DNA of 13,167 nucleotides. It comes from Spirochaetales bacterium (GTDB lineage Bacteria > Spirochaetota > Spirochaetia > JABEVK01). The position numbers and the translations under genes are program-made. Below are positions 1 to 6,486 of this stretch, piece by piece; position 1 is the first letter of the stretch, and each line of letters begins with the position of its first letter. The stretch covers positions 1 through 13,167 of the forward strand of contig JABEVL010000215.1 in assembly GCA_013043995.1 (NCBI GenBank), written 5' to 3'. Below the pieces are notes generated by a model that saw only the letters and a program-made list of their open reading frames with translations, ran no database searches and had not been told where the DNA came from.

Positions 1-2
1 AA

Positions 3-629
3 GGTTTCGTCGTTGCCAGCCTGGGCCAGCCCTTAAAAGCCGCCCCCCATCCCCCAACTTTCTTTCAGCAACTCCTGGAGCTTCGGCACGGCCTTGCGTT
101 GACTTCCTGGATACGGCGTGAGGAACTTGGAAAATCGGCCCCCTCGGGCCACGTTCTTTCCCAAGCCCTGGCCGTCAAAGCCCTCGTTCTGCGTCTGAAC
201 GACTCCCCGTCGGATATTTTTTATCATGGTCTTTCACCCAAGCTTTTGGCCTTGTGGAACCTAGGTTCGGCACCGCTGAACATCGTTAAGCTCAAGGCTT
301 CGGGCTTTAGCGCGGTGGTCACGCCCCTGATTCAAGGAGTGTACAGGCCGCTGCAGGTCTTACAGTTGCCCTATGATAACCAGCACCCCCAGCTTTCCAC
401 CTGGACCCTGGAGCTCCAAGGCCTACACCCTGAAGATCTTTCCGACATGGCCTTTTTGAAGCCCTACCTCTATTTTTTCCACCTGAAAGGTTTTCTTTCG
501 GCTCAACCCCAGCTTTTAGCCCGCGCCTACGTTGGAGCCTTTTTATCGCACGTCCTCTACGGCACCGATACCGACGTTTTCTCCAAACGGTCTCCCCAAG
601 TCCCCGGTGCCCTCCTTCAAGGACCCTGA
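3..629 (+). CDS. Unrecognised protein, C-terminal 208 residues (5' end outside window)
   Basis: The frame is open from the left edge of the window (codons begin at base 3) to a TGA at 627-629, so the true start lies upstream. A TTG at 99 is an in-frame codon but the reading frame continues coherently before it. The visible protein is soluble-looking, with no clear membrane segment or signal peptide, and is rich in Leu, Pro, His and aromatic residues (for example FLKPYLYFFHLKGF). I recognise no family motif. It is convergent with the neuB-type gene, overlapping it by 13 bases, so a role in surface-sugar or glycosylation biology (such as a Maf/DUF115-type motility-associated glycosyltransferase) is conceivable. 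That rests only on position. Coding status is supported by the uninterrupted 208-codon frame, and by its stop falling just past the end of the opposing, recognisable gene. Function unknown. Confidence 0.6.
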   Translation, partial: GFVVASLGQPLKAAPHPPTFFQQLLELRHGLALTSWIRREELGKSAPSGHVLSQALAVKALVLRLNDSPSDIFYHGLSPKLLALWNLGSAPLNIVKLKASGFSAVVTPLIQGVYRPLQVLQLPYDNQHPQLSTWTLELQGLHPEDLSDMAFLKPYLYFFHLKGFLSAQPQLLARAYVGAFLSHVLYGTDTDVFSKRSPQVPGALLQGP

Positions 630-631
630 AG
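615..631. repeat. Near-perfect 17-base inverted repeat at convergent gene ends
   Basis: The sequence CTTCAAGGACCCTGAAG is its own reverse complement apart from one mismatched pair and the central base. It contains the stop codons of both converging genes (TGA at 627-629 on plus, TGA at 619-617 on minus). Because of the symmetry, both proteins end in LLQGP. As a hairpin it would have almost no loop, so it is not a convincing terminator. Confidence 0.7.
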
Positions 632-1723
632 CAGATCGTCCCAGACCAGCCCCTGCCCCGCCGCGACGCCACGAACAAGACGTTTTCCCAGAATGATGGA
701 CAGAAATTGGGGGGGCAAGCCCGGCCTCAAGACTTTTTCGGTCCTCAATACCCGCACGTCCTCGGCCTTCAAGACCTGACCAGGTTTCAAATCACCTACC
801 GCGTGCAGACTCCTGTTGGTTCGCTCATAATTCGCTTTTTCGGACTCAGCGAGGAGTTTTCGGCCGTCCCCCAAGACCTGCTCGACAAGCTCGGTTCCCC
901 AACGGCTTTCAAGCCAAAACCTCTTTTCCTCCTCTTCAAGCCCTTCCAGCAGCCTGACGGTCTTGGCCATCCGGGCAAACATCGCGGGTTCCAGGGCAAT
1001 GGGATCGTCGAGTCCTGCATCGGTGCGACTCAGGCAGAAGTGTTTTTCGATCAGGCGAGCACCTGCCCCAACGGCCACCGACGGCACGAGATCGGGGTCC
1101 AAGGAATGATCTGAAACTCCCACAGGGCAGCCGAAAAGTACAGAAAGAGGCCTCAAGAGACGCAGGTTATACTCCTGGGGTGGGGCTGGGTAAGCCGTGA
1201 CGCAGTGCAAAAGAGCTTTGGGTACCCCCTCCAGGACGTCCCAGGCCGCTTCGATATCTCCCAGACGGCTCACCCCGGTGGACATCACCAGTGGTCTCTG
1301 GTAGGTTGCCAGTTCTTCCAGAAGGGGGAAATGGTTCAGCTCCGGCGAAGCCACCTTGTACCAGGAGCAGTCCAGGTCGTGCAAAAGACGTGCACTTTTG
1401 ACCCCGAAAGGGCTGGCCAAAAAGTCGAGGCCCGCAGCTTCGGCTTCATCCTTGCAAAACGCATAGAATTCAGGAGAAGCCTCGAGCGCCCTGAAGCGTT
1501 CGTATATGCTTACCCTTCCTCCCGGCAGGTCGAGTTCTCCCGTCAAAGGGTGAAGAATTTCATCCGCCAAAACCACCTGGAACTTGGCACACTGGGCACC
1601 TGCTTCGGCGGCCGCTTGGATGAGTTCGCGAGCCTTGCTGCGGTCTTTTTGGTGGGAAGTTCCAATCTCAGCAATCAGGTAACACCCCTCGGACAAGGCA
1701 AAAAGTGAAAGAAAATTGTTCAT
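617..1723 (-). CDS. neuB: NeuB-family nonulosonic acid synthase (sialic/legionaminic/pseudaminic type)
   Basis: This is probably a cytoplasmic enzyme that condenses phosphoenolpyruvate with an N-acetylated hexose to give a nine-carbon acidic sugar used on flagellin or surface polysaccharide. The TIM-barrel half shows, in order, AEIG (18-21), AKFQ (46-49), ASPFG (103-107), KVASPEL (123-129), STG (148-150), LLHCVTAYP (171-179), GVSDHS (202-207) and IEKHF (225-229). The C-terminal region (about 304-367, from RSLHAVGDLKPG to the GKRLVRG segment) fits the SAF/antifreeze-like domain that lids the active site in NeuB proteins. At 368 residues the length is normal and complete. The ATG at 1723 is chosen because the family motif begins about 18 residues later; the Shine-Dalgarno is weak (AGGA very close to the ATG). 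The loop after AEIG reads GTSHQKD rather than the usual GxNHxGD, so substrate choice cannot be assigned. The nearest upstream neighbour is divergent, so the gene has its own promoter. Confidence 0.9.
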   Translation of the reverse strand: MNNFLSLFALSEGCYLIAEIGTSHQKDRSKARELIQAAAEAGAQCAKFQVVLADEILHPLTGELDLPGGRVSIYERFRALEASPEFYAFCKDEAEAAGLDFLASPFGVKSARLLHDLDCSWYKVASPELNHFPLLEELATYQRPLVMSTGVSRLGDIEAAWDVLEGVPKALLHCVTAYPAPPQEYNLRLLRPLSVLFGCPVGVSDHSLDPDLVPSVAVGAGARLIEKHFCLSRTDAGLDDPIALEPAMFARMAKTVRLLEGLEEEEKRFWLESRWGTELVEQVLGDGRKLLAESEKANYERTNRSLHAVGDLKPGQVLKAEDVRVLRTEKVLRPGLPPQFLSIILGKRLVRGVAAGQGLVWDDLLQGP

Positions 1724-1747
1724 AATCCTATTTTCGGCATTTCACTA

Positions 1748-1776
1748 TCGACAAGAGCCTGGTTTATAGATAAAAT
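1748..1776 (+). promoter_or_regulatory. Sigma70-like promoter for the orphan small gene
   Basis: A TCGACA at 1748-1753 (5 of 6 to the -35 consensus) is followed, after exactly 17 bases, by TAAAAT at 1771-1776 (5 of 6 to the -10 consensus). Transcription would start near 1783, leaving a leader of about 20 bases with GGAGG at 1792-1796, seven bases before the ATG at 1804. It lies in the 80-base gap between two divergent genes. No equally good minus-strand promoter for neuB was found in the same gap. Confidence 0.55.
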
Positions 1777-1803
1777 TGTTGAAAACTGATTGGAGGAAAC
1801 GCC

Positions 1804-2124
1804 ATGACCCCGATAATTTGCGACATGACGGGTGAAGTGATCGAAGCTGCTGCAGACCCCAAAAACGGCCCACAATTAAATCGGGACTATTTTGTGGCCC
1901 ATAACCGGATCTTGAGCGTTAAGGCAAAAGAACGGATCGATGAAATCGTCTGGGAAACCATGAAAGCCCGCGGCTTTGGCCGGTACAATTTCATGGAGTA
2001 CAAGCGTGTTTTTCAGGCGGCTGTCGAGCAGTACTGCAACCGTAACAAAACGACCTACAACAAGGCTTTTCACGCCGAAAACCGCAACGATTTTCGTTCC
2101 AACCAAGCTCCCCACTGGCAATAA
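1804..2124 (+). CDS. Uncharacterised 106-residue protein
   Basis: This is a complete small gene whose reality is supported by context: a good promoter (1748-1776), a canonical ribosome binding site (GGAGG at 1792-1796, seven bases before ATG) and an intrinsic terminator at 2162-2191. The product begins MTPIICDMTGEVIEA and is hydrophilic, with no signal peptide or membrane segment. Its C-terminal third is rich in Asn, Arg, Lys, Tyr and His (residues about 78-104). It has two cysteines, at 6 and 78. The middle (about 38-76) looks helical and amphipathic. I do not recognise the family. It is monocistronic, convergent with serS and divergent from neuB, so its neighbours give no functional hint. 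A nucleic-acid- or ribosome-associated role would fit the basic tail, but that is only a guess. Confidence 0.8.
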   Translation: MTPIICDMTGEVIEAAADPKNGPQLNRDYFVAHNRILSVKAKERIDEIVWETMKARGFGRYNFMEYKRVFQAAVEQYCNRNKTTYNKAFHAENRNDFRSNQAPHWQ

Positions 2125-2161
2125 TTTTCTTTGTGCTGCGCTGGTTCTCAGCGTTCACTTC

Positions 2162-2191
2162 AAAAGCCTTCCCTTTGGAAGGCTTTTTTTT
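2162..2191. terminator. Bidirectional intrinsic terminator between the orphan gene and serS
   Basis: A perfect 11-base-pair stem (AAAAGCCTTCC at 2162-2172 with GGAAGGCTTTT at 2177-2187) closes a CTTT loop and runs into a T tract to 2191 on the plus strand. It lies 38 bases after the stop of the 106-residue gene. Read on the minus strand, the same hairpin starts within the last bases of serS (stop at 2190-2192) and is followed by four T residues, so it can serve both converging genes, more strongly for the plus-strand one. Confidence 0.88.
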
Positions 2192-3506
2192 ATTGCTTCG
2201 CGGTTTTGTTGTCCGCACTTCCTTGACGAGGCAGAGAGGGGATCTTATCAAAACCGCAGTAAGGAACCAAAACTTTGGGTAAAAGAACTGAACCGTCCTT
2301 TTGCTGAAAGTTTTCCAGGAGGGCAACAAGGGCGCGGCTTACAGCAACGGCGGTTCCGTTGAGCATGTGAACGGGCCGATTTTTGCCGGCCTCGTCCTTA
2401 TAACGAATCCCCAGCCGCCGCGACTGAAAATCTGTGCAGTTCGAGGTTGAGGTCACCTCTCCCCATTCGCCGGAGTCACCGCGCCCCGGCATCCACGCTT
2501 CCAGGTCGTACTTTCGGTACGCCGGTGCTCCGAGATCGCCGGTGCAGGTGTCGACCACCCGGAAGGGGATTTCCAGGGACTTGAAAAAATCTTCTTCGAT
2601 GGTGCGCAGTTCTTCATGGAGGGCGTTGGAATCCTCGGGCCGGCAACAGACGAACATTTCAACCTTGGTAAACTGATGCACCCTATACAGTCCCTTGGAA
2701 AATTGGCCGTGTGCGCCCGCCTCCCTCCTGAAACAGTGGGAAACCCCCGCCATCTTGATAGGGCCCTGGCTCAGATCGACGATCTGGTTGGCGTAGTAAC
2801 CTCCCAGGGTGATCTCGGCAGTTCCCACCAGGCAGGTTTCGGTGCCCTCTAGGGGGTAGATGTTCGACTCTTCTCCCCGTGGATTAAAGCCTATCCCTGT
2901 CAGGATTTCTTCTTTAGCGACATCGGGGGTGATGAAAGGGGTGAAATGACGTTGGACAAGAAAATCCAGAGCATAGCGCACCAGGGCCAATTCCAGAAAA
3001 ACGCCTTCGTTTTTTAGGAAGTAAAATTTTGTGCCCGACACCTTGGTTCCCGCTTCAAAGTCAACAACGTCGAGGGATTCACCCAGTTGAACGTGATCCT
3101 TGGGGGCAAAATCAAAAGTTGTAGGTTCACCAACCCGTTTGATTTCAGGGTTGTCCGTCTCCAGCTTTCCGATAGGAGCCGCAGGATGGGCCATGTTCGG
3201 GATTCTCATCATTTCGGACTGAAAGGCACTTTCGACCTGGGCGAGCTGAGTCTCCAGGTTCGTAATTTCGTCTTTGAGGCCACGTCCTTCGTCGATCAGG
3301 GCCTGGCGGAGCTCGGGATCCAGCCTGCCCTTCATCTTGGACGCGTTTTCATTCCGCGCCGATCGTTTCGACTCAAGATTTTGAATGAGTTGCGAACGCT
3401 GGTCAGCCAGTCGAAGGGCCTCAACGGGGTTGGCCTTCATGTGGCGATGCCGAATGTTTTCCTCGACGGCGGCGAGGTTATCGCGGATAAAGTTCAGGTC
3501 AAGCAT
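2190..3506 (-). CDS. serS: Seryl-tRNA synthetase
   Basis: A cytoplasmic class II aminoacyl-tRNA synthetase that charges tRNA-Ser (and tRNA-Sec where present). The N-terminal MLDLNFIRDN start and the helical, heptad-like segment at about 28-104 match the long antiparallel coiled-coil arm that grips the tRNA variable arm. The catalytic core shows the serine-binding TAE at 229-231, motif 2 FRREAG at 259-264 followed by RVHQFTKVEMF (275-285), and motif 3 at about 384-401 (GTAVAVSRALVALLENFQ). Length (438) is normal, with a short polar tail after PYCGFDKIP. The ATG at 3506 is fixed by homology at the N-terminus even though its Shine-Dalgarno is weak. It lies 43 bases downstream of the PTS gene with no convincing terminator between them, so co-transcription is likely. 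The gene ends in the bidirectional terminator at 2162-2191. Confidence 0.97.
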   Translation of the reverse strand: MLDLNFIRDNLAAVEENIRHRHMKANPVEALRLADQRSQLIQNLESKRSARNENASKMKGRLDPELRQALIDEGRGLKDEITNLETQLAQVESAFQSEMMRIPNMAHPAAPIGKLETDNPEIKRVGEPTTFDFAPKDHVQLGESLDVVDFEAGTKVSGTKFYFLKNEGVFLELALVRYALDFLVQRHFTPFITPDVAKEEILTGIGFNPRGEESNIYPLEGTETCLVGTAEITLGGYYANQIVDLSQGPIKMAGVSHCFRREAGAHGQFSKGLYRVHQFTKVEMFVCCRPEDSNALHEELRTIEEDFFKSLEIPFRVVDTCTGDLGAPAYRKYDLEAWMPGRGDSGEWGEVTSTSNCTDFQSRRLGIRYKDEAGKNRPVHMLNGTAVAVSRALVALLENFQQKDGSVLLPKVLVPYCGFDKIPSLPRQGSADNKTAKQ

Positions 3507-3549
3507 GGCTCATTTTACCCGGCCAAGAAGGGCAAGGCAAGGCTCGCCT

Positions 3550-4026
3550 TTAACTAAAATAGAACTTCGAAAGCTCTTCAAATTGGCTGATCGTCGTCGA
3601 GGCCTCTTTCGCCGTTTTGCACTTCATCATCGCGGGATAAAATTCAGGGTTCGTCATCAGGAGTGCCAGATTCTTGAGGATGAACAGGTGTCCGTCGGGA
3701 GCATTATCGTCGCCAACCAGGAACATCACGATGTGAACGGGCTTACCGTCAAGACTTTGATACTCGATGCCTTTTTGAGAAATTCCCAAAACCCCGTAGG
3801 TTTTTCCCAAATTGGGAAGGTGCGTATGCGGCAGGGCGATATTGCGGGCAATCCCCGTTGTCATCTTTTTTTCACGTTCCCTCAAACCGTCCAGGAGGGT
3901 TTCTTTGGAAAGTGAAGGCTCCTTTTTGACCAGAAAGTCGACCAGCTCCTTAAAGAGCTCTTCTTTGGTCTGACTTTTTAAATCAATGAGAATCCATTCA
4001 GGCTTAAAGATTTCAGAAATCAACAT
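3550..4026 (-). CDS. PTS EIIA type-2 / nitrogen-PTS (PtsN-like) protein
   Basis: A soluble phosphocarrier of the fructose/mannitol EIIA family, 158 residues, with no attached EIIB or EIIC domain. The family signature is GIARNIALPHTHLPNL (58-73, counting from the ATG at 4026). The His after Pro (His67) should be the residue phosphorylated by HPr or NPr. No sugar permease genes are nearby, so a regulatory role like EIIA(Ntr) is more likely than sugar uptake; this is inference. I start at the ATG at 4026, with AGGGG about 7-8 bases upstream; a TTG one codon earlier (4029) is an alternative. A TAGAAT at 4044-4049 could be a -10 box, but no clear -35 accompanies it. It is separated from the ATPase operon by the terminator at 4081-4109 and probably leads into serS. 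Confidence 0.88.
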   Translation of the reverse strand: MLISEIFKPEWILIDLKSQTKEELFKELVDFLVKKEPSLSKETLLDGLREREKKMTTGIARNIALPHTHLPNLGKTYGVLGISQKGIEYQSLDGKPVHIVMFLVGDDNAPDGHLFILKNLALLMTNPEFYPAMMKCKTAKEASTTISQFEELSKFYFS

Positions 4027-4080
4027 CAAAACACCCCTATTTCATTCTAATCGAGCGGACTTCCAGAGGGAAGAGGTAGA

Positions 4081-4109
4081 AAAAAAGCCGGCTTGCGGCC
4101 GGCTTTTTT
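4081..4109. terminator. Symmetric intrinsic terminator after the V-ATPase operon
   Basis: GCCGGC at 4087-4092 pairs with GCCGGC at 4098-4103 across a TTGCG loop, and the stem is flanked by A6 (4081-4086) and T7 (4104-4110). On the minus strand this is a strong GC stem followed by a long T tract, 14 bases after the atpK stop, so it should end the ATPase transcript. It also works in the opposite direction by symmetry, and it insulates the downstream PTS-serS unit. Confidence 0.92.
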
Positions 4110-4123
4110 TGTCGACCATTCGG

Positions 4124-4579
4124 TCAAACGATCAGACTCTTGAGAAGGATCGCTACGACAAGACCCAAGATCGCGTACAGTTCGGGAAAGGCCGCCAGGA
4201 TCAGCGTGGGAGCAAACACGTCGCTTCCAGACCCCAGGGCGTTGATACCCGATGCCAGAAGTTGACCCATTTTGATGGCCGAAGCCAGGGCAACGATACC
4301 GAAGGCAATCCCCGCAGCGAGCATGACACCGCCGTTAAAAACGGTGATGTTGGACGTTAAAAAGGGCTGGTAGATGATGTACGCCACGAAGCCGTAAAGA
4401 CCCTGAGACGCGGGCAAGGCTGAGAGAACCAAAGCCGGTCCGAAAATCTCAGGCCGTTTTTTCAACGCCCCCACCGCAGCGTTTCCCGCGGTGACCAGTC
4501 CGATCGAACTTCCCACACCCGAAAGGCCGGCCATAAGAGCCAAGCCCAAGCCTCCCAAAATTATTCCTAAAGAATCCAT
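4124..4579 (-). CDS. atpK: V-type ATPase subunit K (membrane rotor proteolipid)
   Basis: This forms the ion-carrying rotor ring of the Vo sector. The 151-residue protein is a tandem duplication of two helical hairpins: membrane segments at about 4-31, 46-73, 84-110 and 122-149. The first hairpin has LPASQGLYGF (55-64) and the second AAFPELYAILG (129-139), where Glu133 is the essential ion-binding carboxylate. Aligned from memory with the Enterococcus hirae NtpK Na+ site (Leu61, Thr64, Gln65, Gln110, Glu139), the positions here are Leu55, Ser58, Gln59, Met104 and Glu133. Four of the five fit a Na+-type pocket and one does not. The gene is last in the operon, 11 bases after atpI, and has its own perfect AAGGAG seven bases before the ATG, which fits a need for many copies per complex. 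Confidence 0.95.
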   Translation of the reverse strand: MDSLGIILGGLGLALMAGLSGVGSSIGLVTAGNAAVGALKKRPEIFGPALVLSALPASQGLYGFVAYIIYQPFLTSNITVFNGGVMLAAGIAFGIVALASAIKMGQLLASGINALGSGSDVFAPTLILAAFPELYAILGLVVAILLKSLIV

Positions 4580-4586
4580 CTATTTA

Positions 4587-4592
4587 CTCCTT
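4587..4592 (-). promoter_or_regulatory. Strong ribosome binding site of atpK overlapping the atpI stop
   Basis: The minus strand reads AAGGAG seven bases before the atpK ATG. Its first two bases are part of the atpI TAA stop (4591-4593). It is among the best Shine-Dalgarno sequences in the operon and sits at the subunit needed in highest copy number. Coupled re-initiation after atpI plus independent loading are both possible. Confidence 0.6.
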
Positions 4593-6486
4593 AATGGTTA
4601 TTAGATTTTAATTGAGTTTGAAACGGCGAATAGGAAACTCCCCCGCCTTTGAATCCGATCGCCTTGTAGAACTCTACGAAGGTGAGACGGACGGGATGCA
4701 CAAACGAAGCAATCAGAGCCAGGCCCAGGTTAATCCCGTGACCTATCAAAAGCACAACGATCAAGAACACCCACATCAGAGGATTGTGGCCGTTGCCAAG
4801 AACCATGATTCCGATTGAGTTGAAGGATTCCGCCAGCAACCCACCGGCGAGCCCCAGAGCGAACAAACGCAGGTAAGACAAAATGTCCCCAAGGATCTGA
4901 GAAATGAACTCGTAGAGTTCCCAAAGCCCCATGGCCGGACGGATGTAAAACTTGAGGTGATGTTCGACGCCGTTGAAAAGAAGGACCAAAACGGCACCCA
5001 GGACCCCCAGCACAATCGTTACCGTCGAGACGTAAGGAATCGAAGAAACCAGGGGGCCGACGGGAATAGGTCCAACCATCACCTTGGCGAAGGGTCCGAA
5101 GAAATTGTACTCCAGAAGCAAAAAGCCAACGGTAATAACCAGCAAGGCCGTTCCAATCGGCTTGAGGCCTCCTTGAACGCCGTCGCGGCGGAAGCCGTTC
5201 ACCATGCGCAGGATATGGCCTAAAAAAACTTGGACAAAGCCCAAAAGGATTGGAAGCGCCATCGCGTCGGCCATCGTCGGAAAAAGAGCCAAAGGCCGCA
5301 AAAGACTGGGATACAGCTGGTTCGGAACTCCCTCTTTGAAGGTTTCAATCCCGAAAATGTCGCCGAGGAGAAGGCCGCCGGCGATGGTCATCACCGATAG
5401 AACGATTCCCAACCCGGCCAAACGCCGTCCTTCCCCCTTGAGGAGAAAAAAGGCGGGAATCGTCACAGCCAGCATCAGGGTGCCGTAACCCACGTCGGCC
5501 AGGCATAAACCGACAAACAGGGCAAAAAAAGGAGCTAGAAACGCCGTGGTATCAATTTCATGGTAGTTCGGCAAGCTGTAAACCTTGGTAATCGGTTCAA
5601 ACAGACGGGCCAGACGGCCGTTTTTGAGTGCAATGGGCGGCTGTTCTTCCCCTTTGGGTTCTTCAAGAAGGTAGGCAGCTCTTGATGAGTCCAGAAATTC
5701 TCGGACGCGGGCTTCTTCAACCTCAGGGTACCATCCTTGAAGGATCAGGACCTGGCCACCGGCGGTTTCTGTCAAGCTGTAGTTGGCAAAACTGTAGGAA
5801 AGGCGGTCCTTGAGGTCCGCGATACCGTCAGAAAGACCGTCGATGTAACGGCAGTAACCCAAAAGAAACTTCTCCCGCTTTTTGATTTCAGCGTCGATGT
5901 CGAGAAGTTTTTGCTGAAGCTGATCCGAACCGGCAGATAGAAAAATTTCCTGGCCGGGCAGCTCGGCGGACTCCTTCTTGCTGTCCTGCAAATAAACGTA
6001 GAGAACCGATGACCCGTCCTTGGCAACCTCGACAAAGGGCTCTTGAGGGTCCAAGGCTTCAAACAGCTTGGCGGGTGCTTTTCCAAAACGGAGTTTGATT
6101 CCGGCCGCGTTCAAGGCCTCGGCTTTCTGGGCGTCGTAAAAACCCCAAACATTTTGGGATTCGAGCTCTTTGGCCAGATGCACGCCCTGGGAACGCAGAT
6201 CGTCGACCTCGACCCTCATTTTCTCGATTTCATCGTAGAGAACGTCTAGGTCATCCGGGTAAGTCTCTTGGTGAAAGACAGTTTTTTCACTAGCCGCCAG
6301 AGTCGTCAGAAACTGGTGGGTTTTTTCTAGCTTGGTGATCTTTTCCTTAAAAACAAGAATCTCAAGCCTTTGCTGATCTTTTCCGAACTCGACATGAACG
6401 ACACCCAGTCTTTGAAGGTCTTCAAGGACCTGTGAGCGGTCGTTCGCGTGCACGAGCAGGGAAAGCTTTTTCATCTTTTGGATCAT
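4591..6486 (-). CDS. atpI: V-type ATPase subunit I (stator channel, a-subunit type)
   Basis: The large stator subunit that provides the ion half-channels next to the K ring. It is 631 residues, normal for a bacterial I subunit. Residues 1 to about 310 form the cytosolic arm, with coiled-coil stretches at about 41-112 and 187-230 that contact the peripheral stalk. From about 311 onward there are seven or eight hydrophobic segments. The diagnostic motif LSYLRLFALGLA is at 536-547, and the second conserved basic motif HPVRLTFVEFY is at 597-607. By analogy to yeast and Enterococcus I/a subunits, Arg540 and Arg600 are the functionally important arginines. The start overlaps the atpD stop by four bases (ATGA), with GAGGG upstream, so translation is probably coupled. 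Met5 (MKKLSLL) is an alternative start. Confidence 0.96.
   Translation of the reverse strand: MIQKMKKLSLLVHANDRSQVLEDLQRLGVVHVEFGKDQQRLEILVFKEKITKLEKTHQFLTTLAASEKTVFHQETYPDDLDVLYDEIEKMRVEVDDLRSQGVHLAKELESQNVWGFYDAQKAEALNAAGIKLRFGKAPAKLFEALDPQEPFVEVAKDGSSVLYVYLQDSKKESAELPGQEIFLSAGSDQLQQKLLDIDAEIKKREKFLLGYCRYIDGLSDGIADLKDRLSYSFANYSLTETAGGQVLILQGWYPEVEEARVREFLDSSRAAYLLEEPKGEEQPPIALKNGRLARLFEPITKVYSLPNYHEIDTTAFLAPFFALFVGLCLADVGYGTLMLAVTIPAFFLLKGEGRRLAGLGIVLSVMTIAGGLLLGDIFGIETFKEGVPNQLYPSLLRPLALFPTMADAMALPILLGFVQVFLGHILRMVNGFRRDGVQGGLKPIGTALLVITVGFLLLEYNFFGPFAKVMVGPIPVGPLVSSIPYVSTVTIVLGVLGAVLVLLFNGVEHHLKFYIRPAMGLWELYEFISQILGDILSYLRLFALGLAGGLLAESFNSIGIMVLGNGHNPLMWVFLIVVLLIGHGINLGLALIASFVHPVRLTFVEFYKAIGFKGGGVSYSPFQTQLKSNNH

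Noticed and set aside
1205..1708. Plus-strand open frame opposite neuB
   Set aside because: The minus strand encodes a complete NeuB-family protein with ordered motifs, whereas the plus-strand translation has none.
3510..3560. Possible terminator between the PTS gene and serS (AAGGC/GCCTT repeats at about 3537-3550)
   Set aside because: The stem is only about five base pairs with no T tract, so read-through into serS is more likely.
4044..4049. Minus-strand TAGAAT as a -10 box for the PTS gene
   Set aside because: No acceptable -35 hexamer lies 16-18 bases upstream and the resulting leader would be only about ten bases; mentioned in the gene entry but not called as a promoter.
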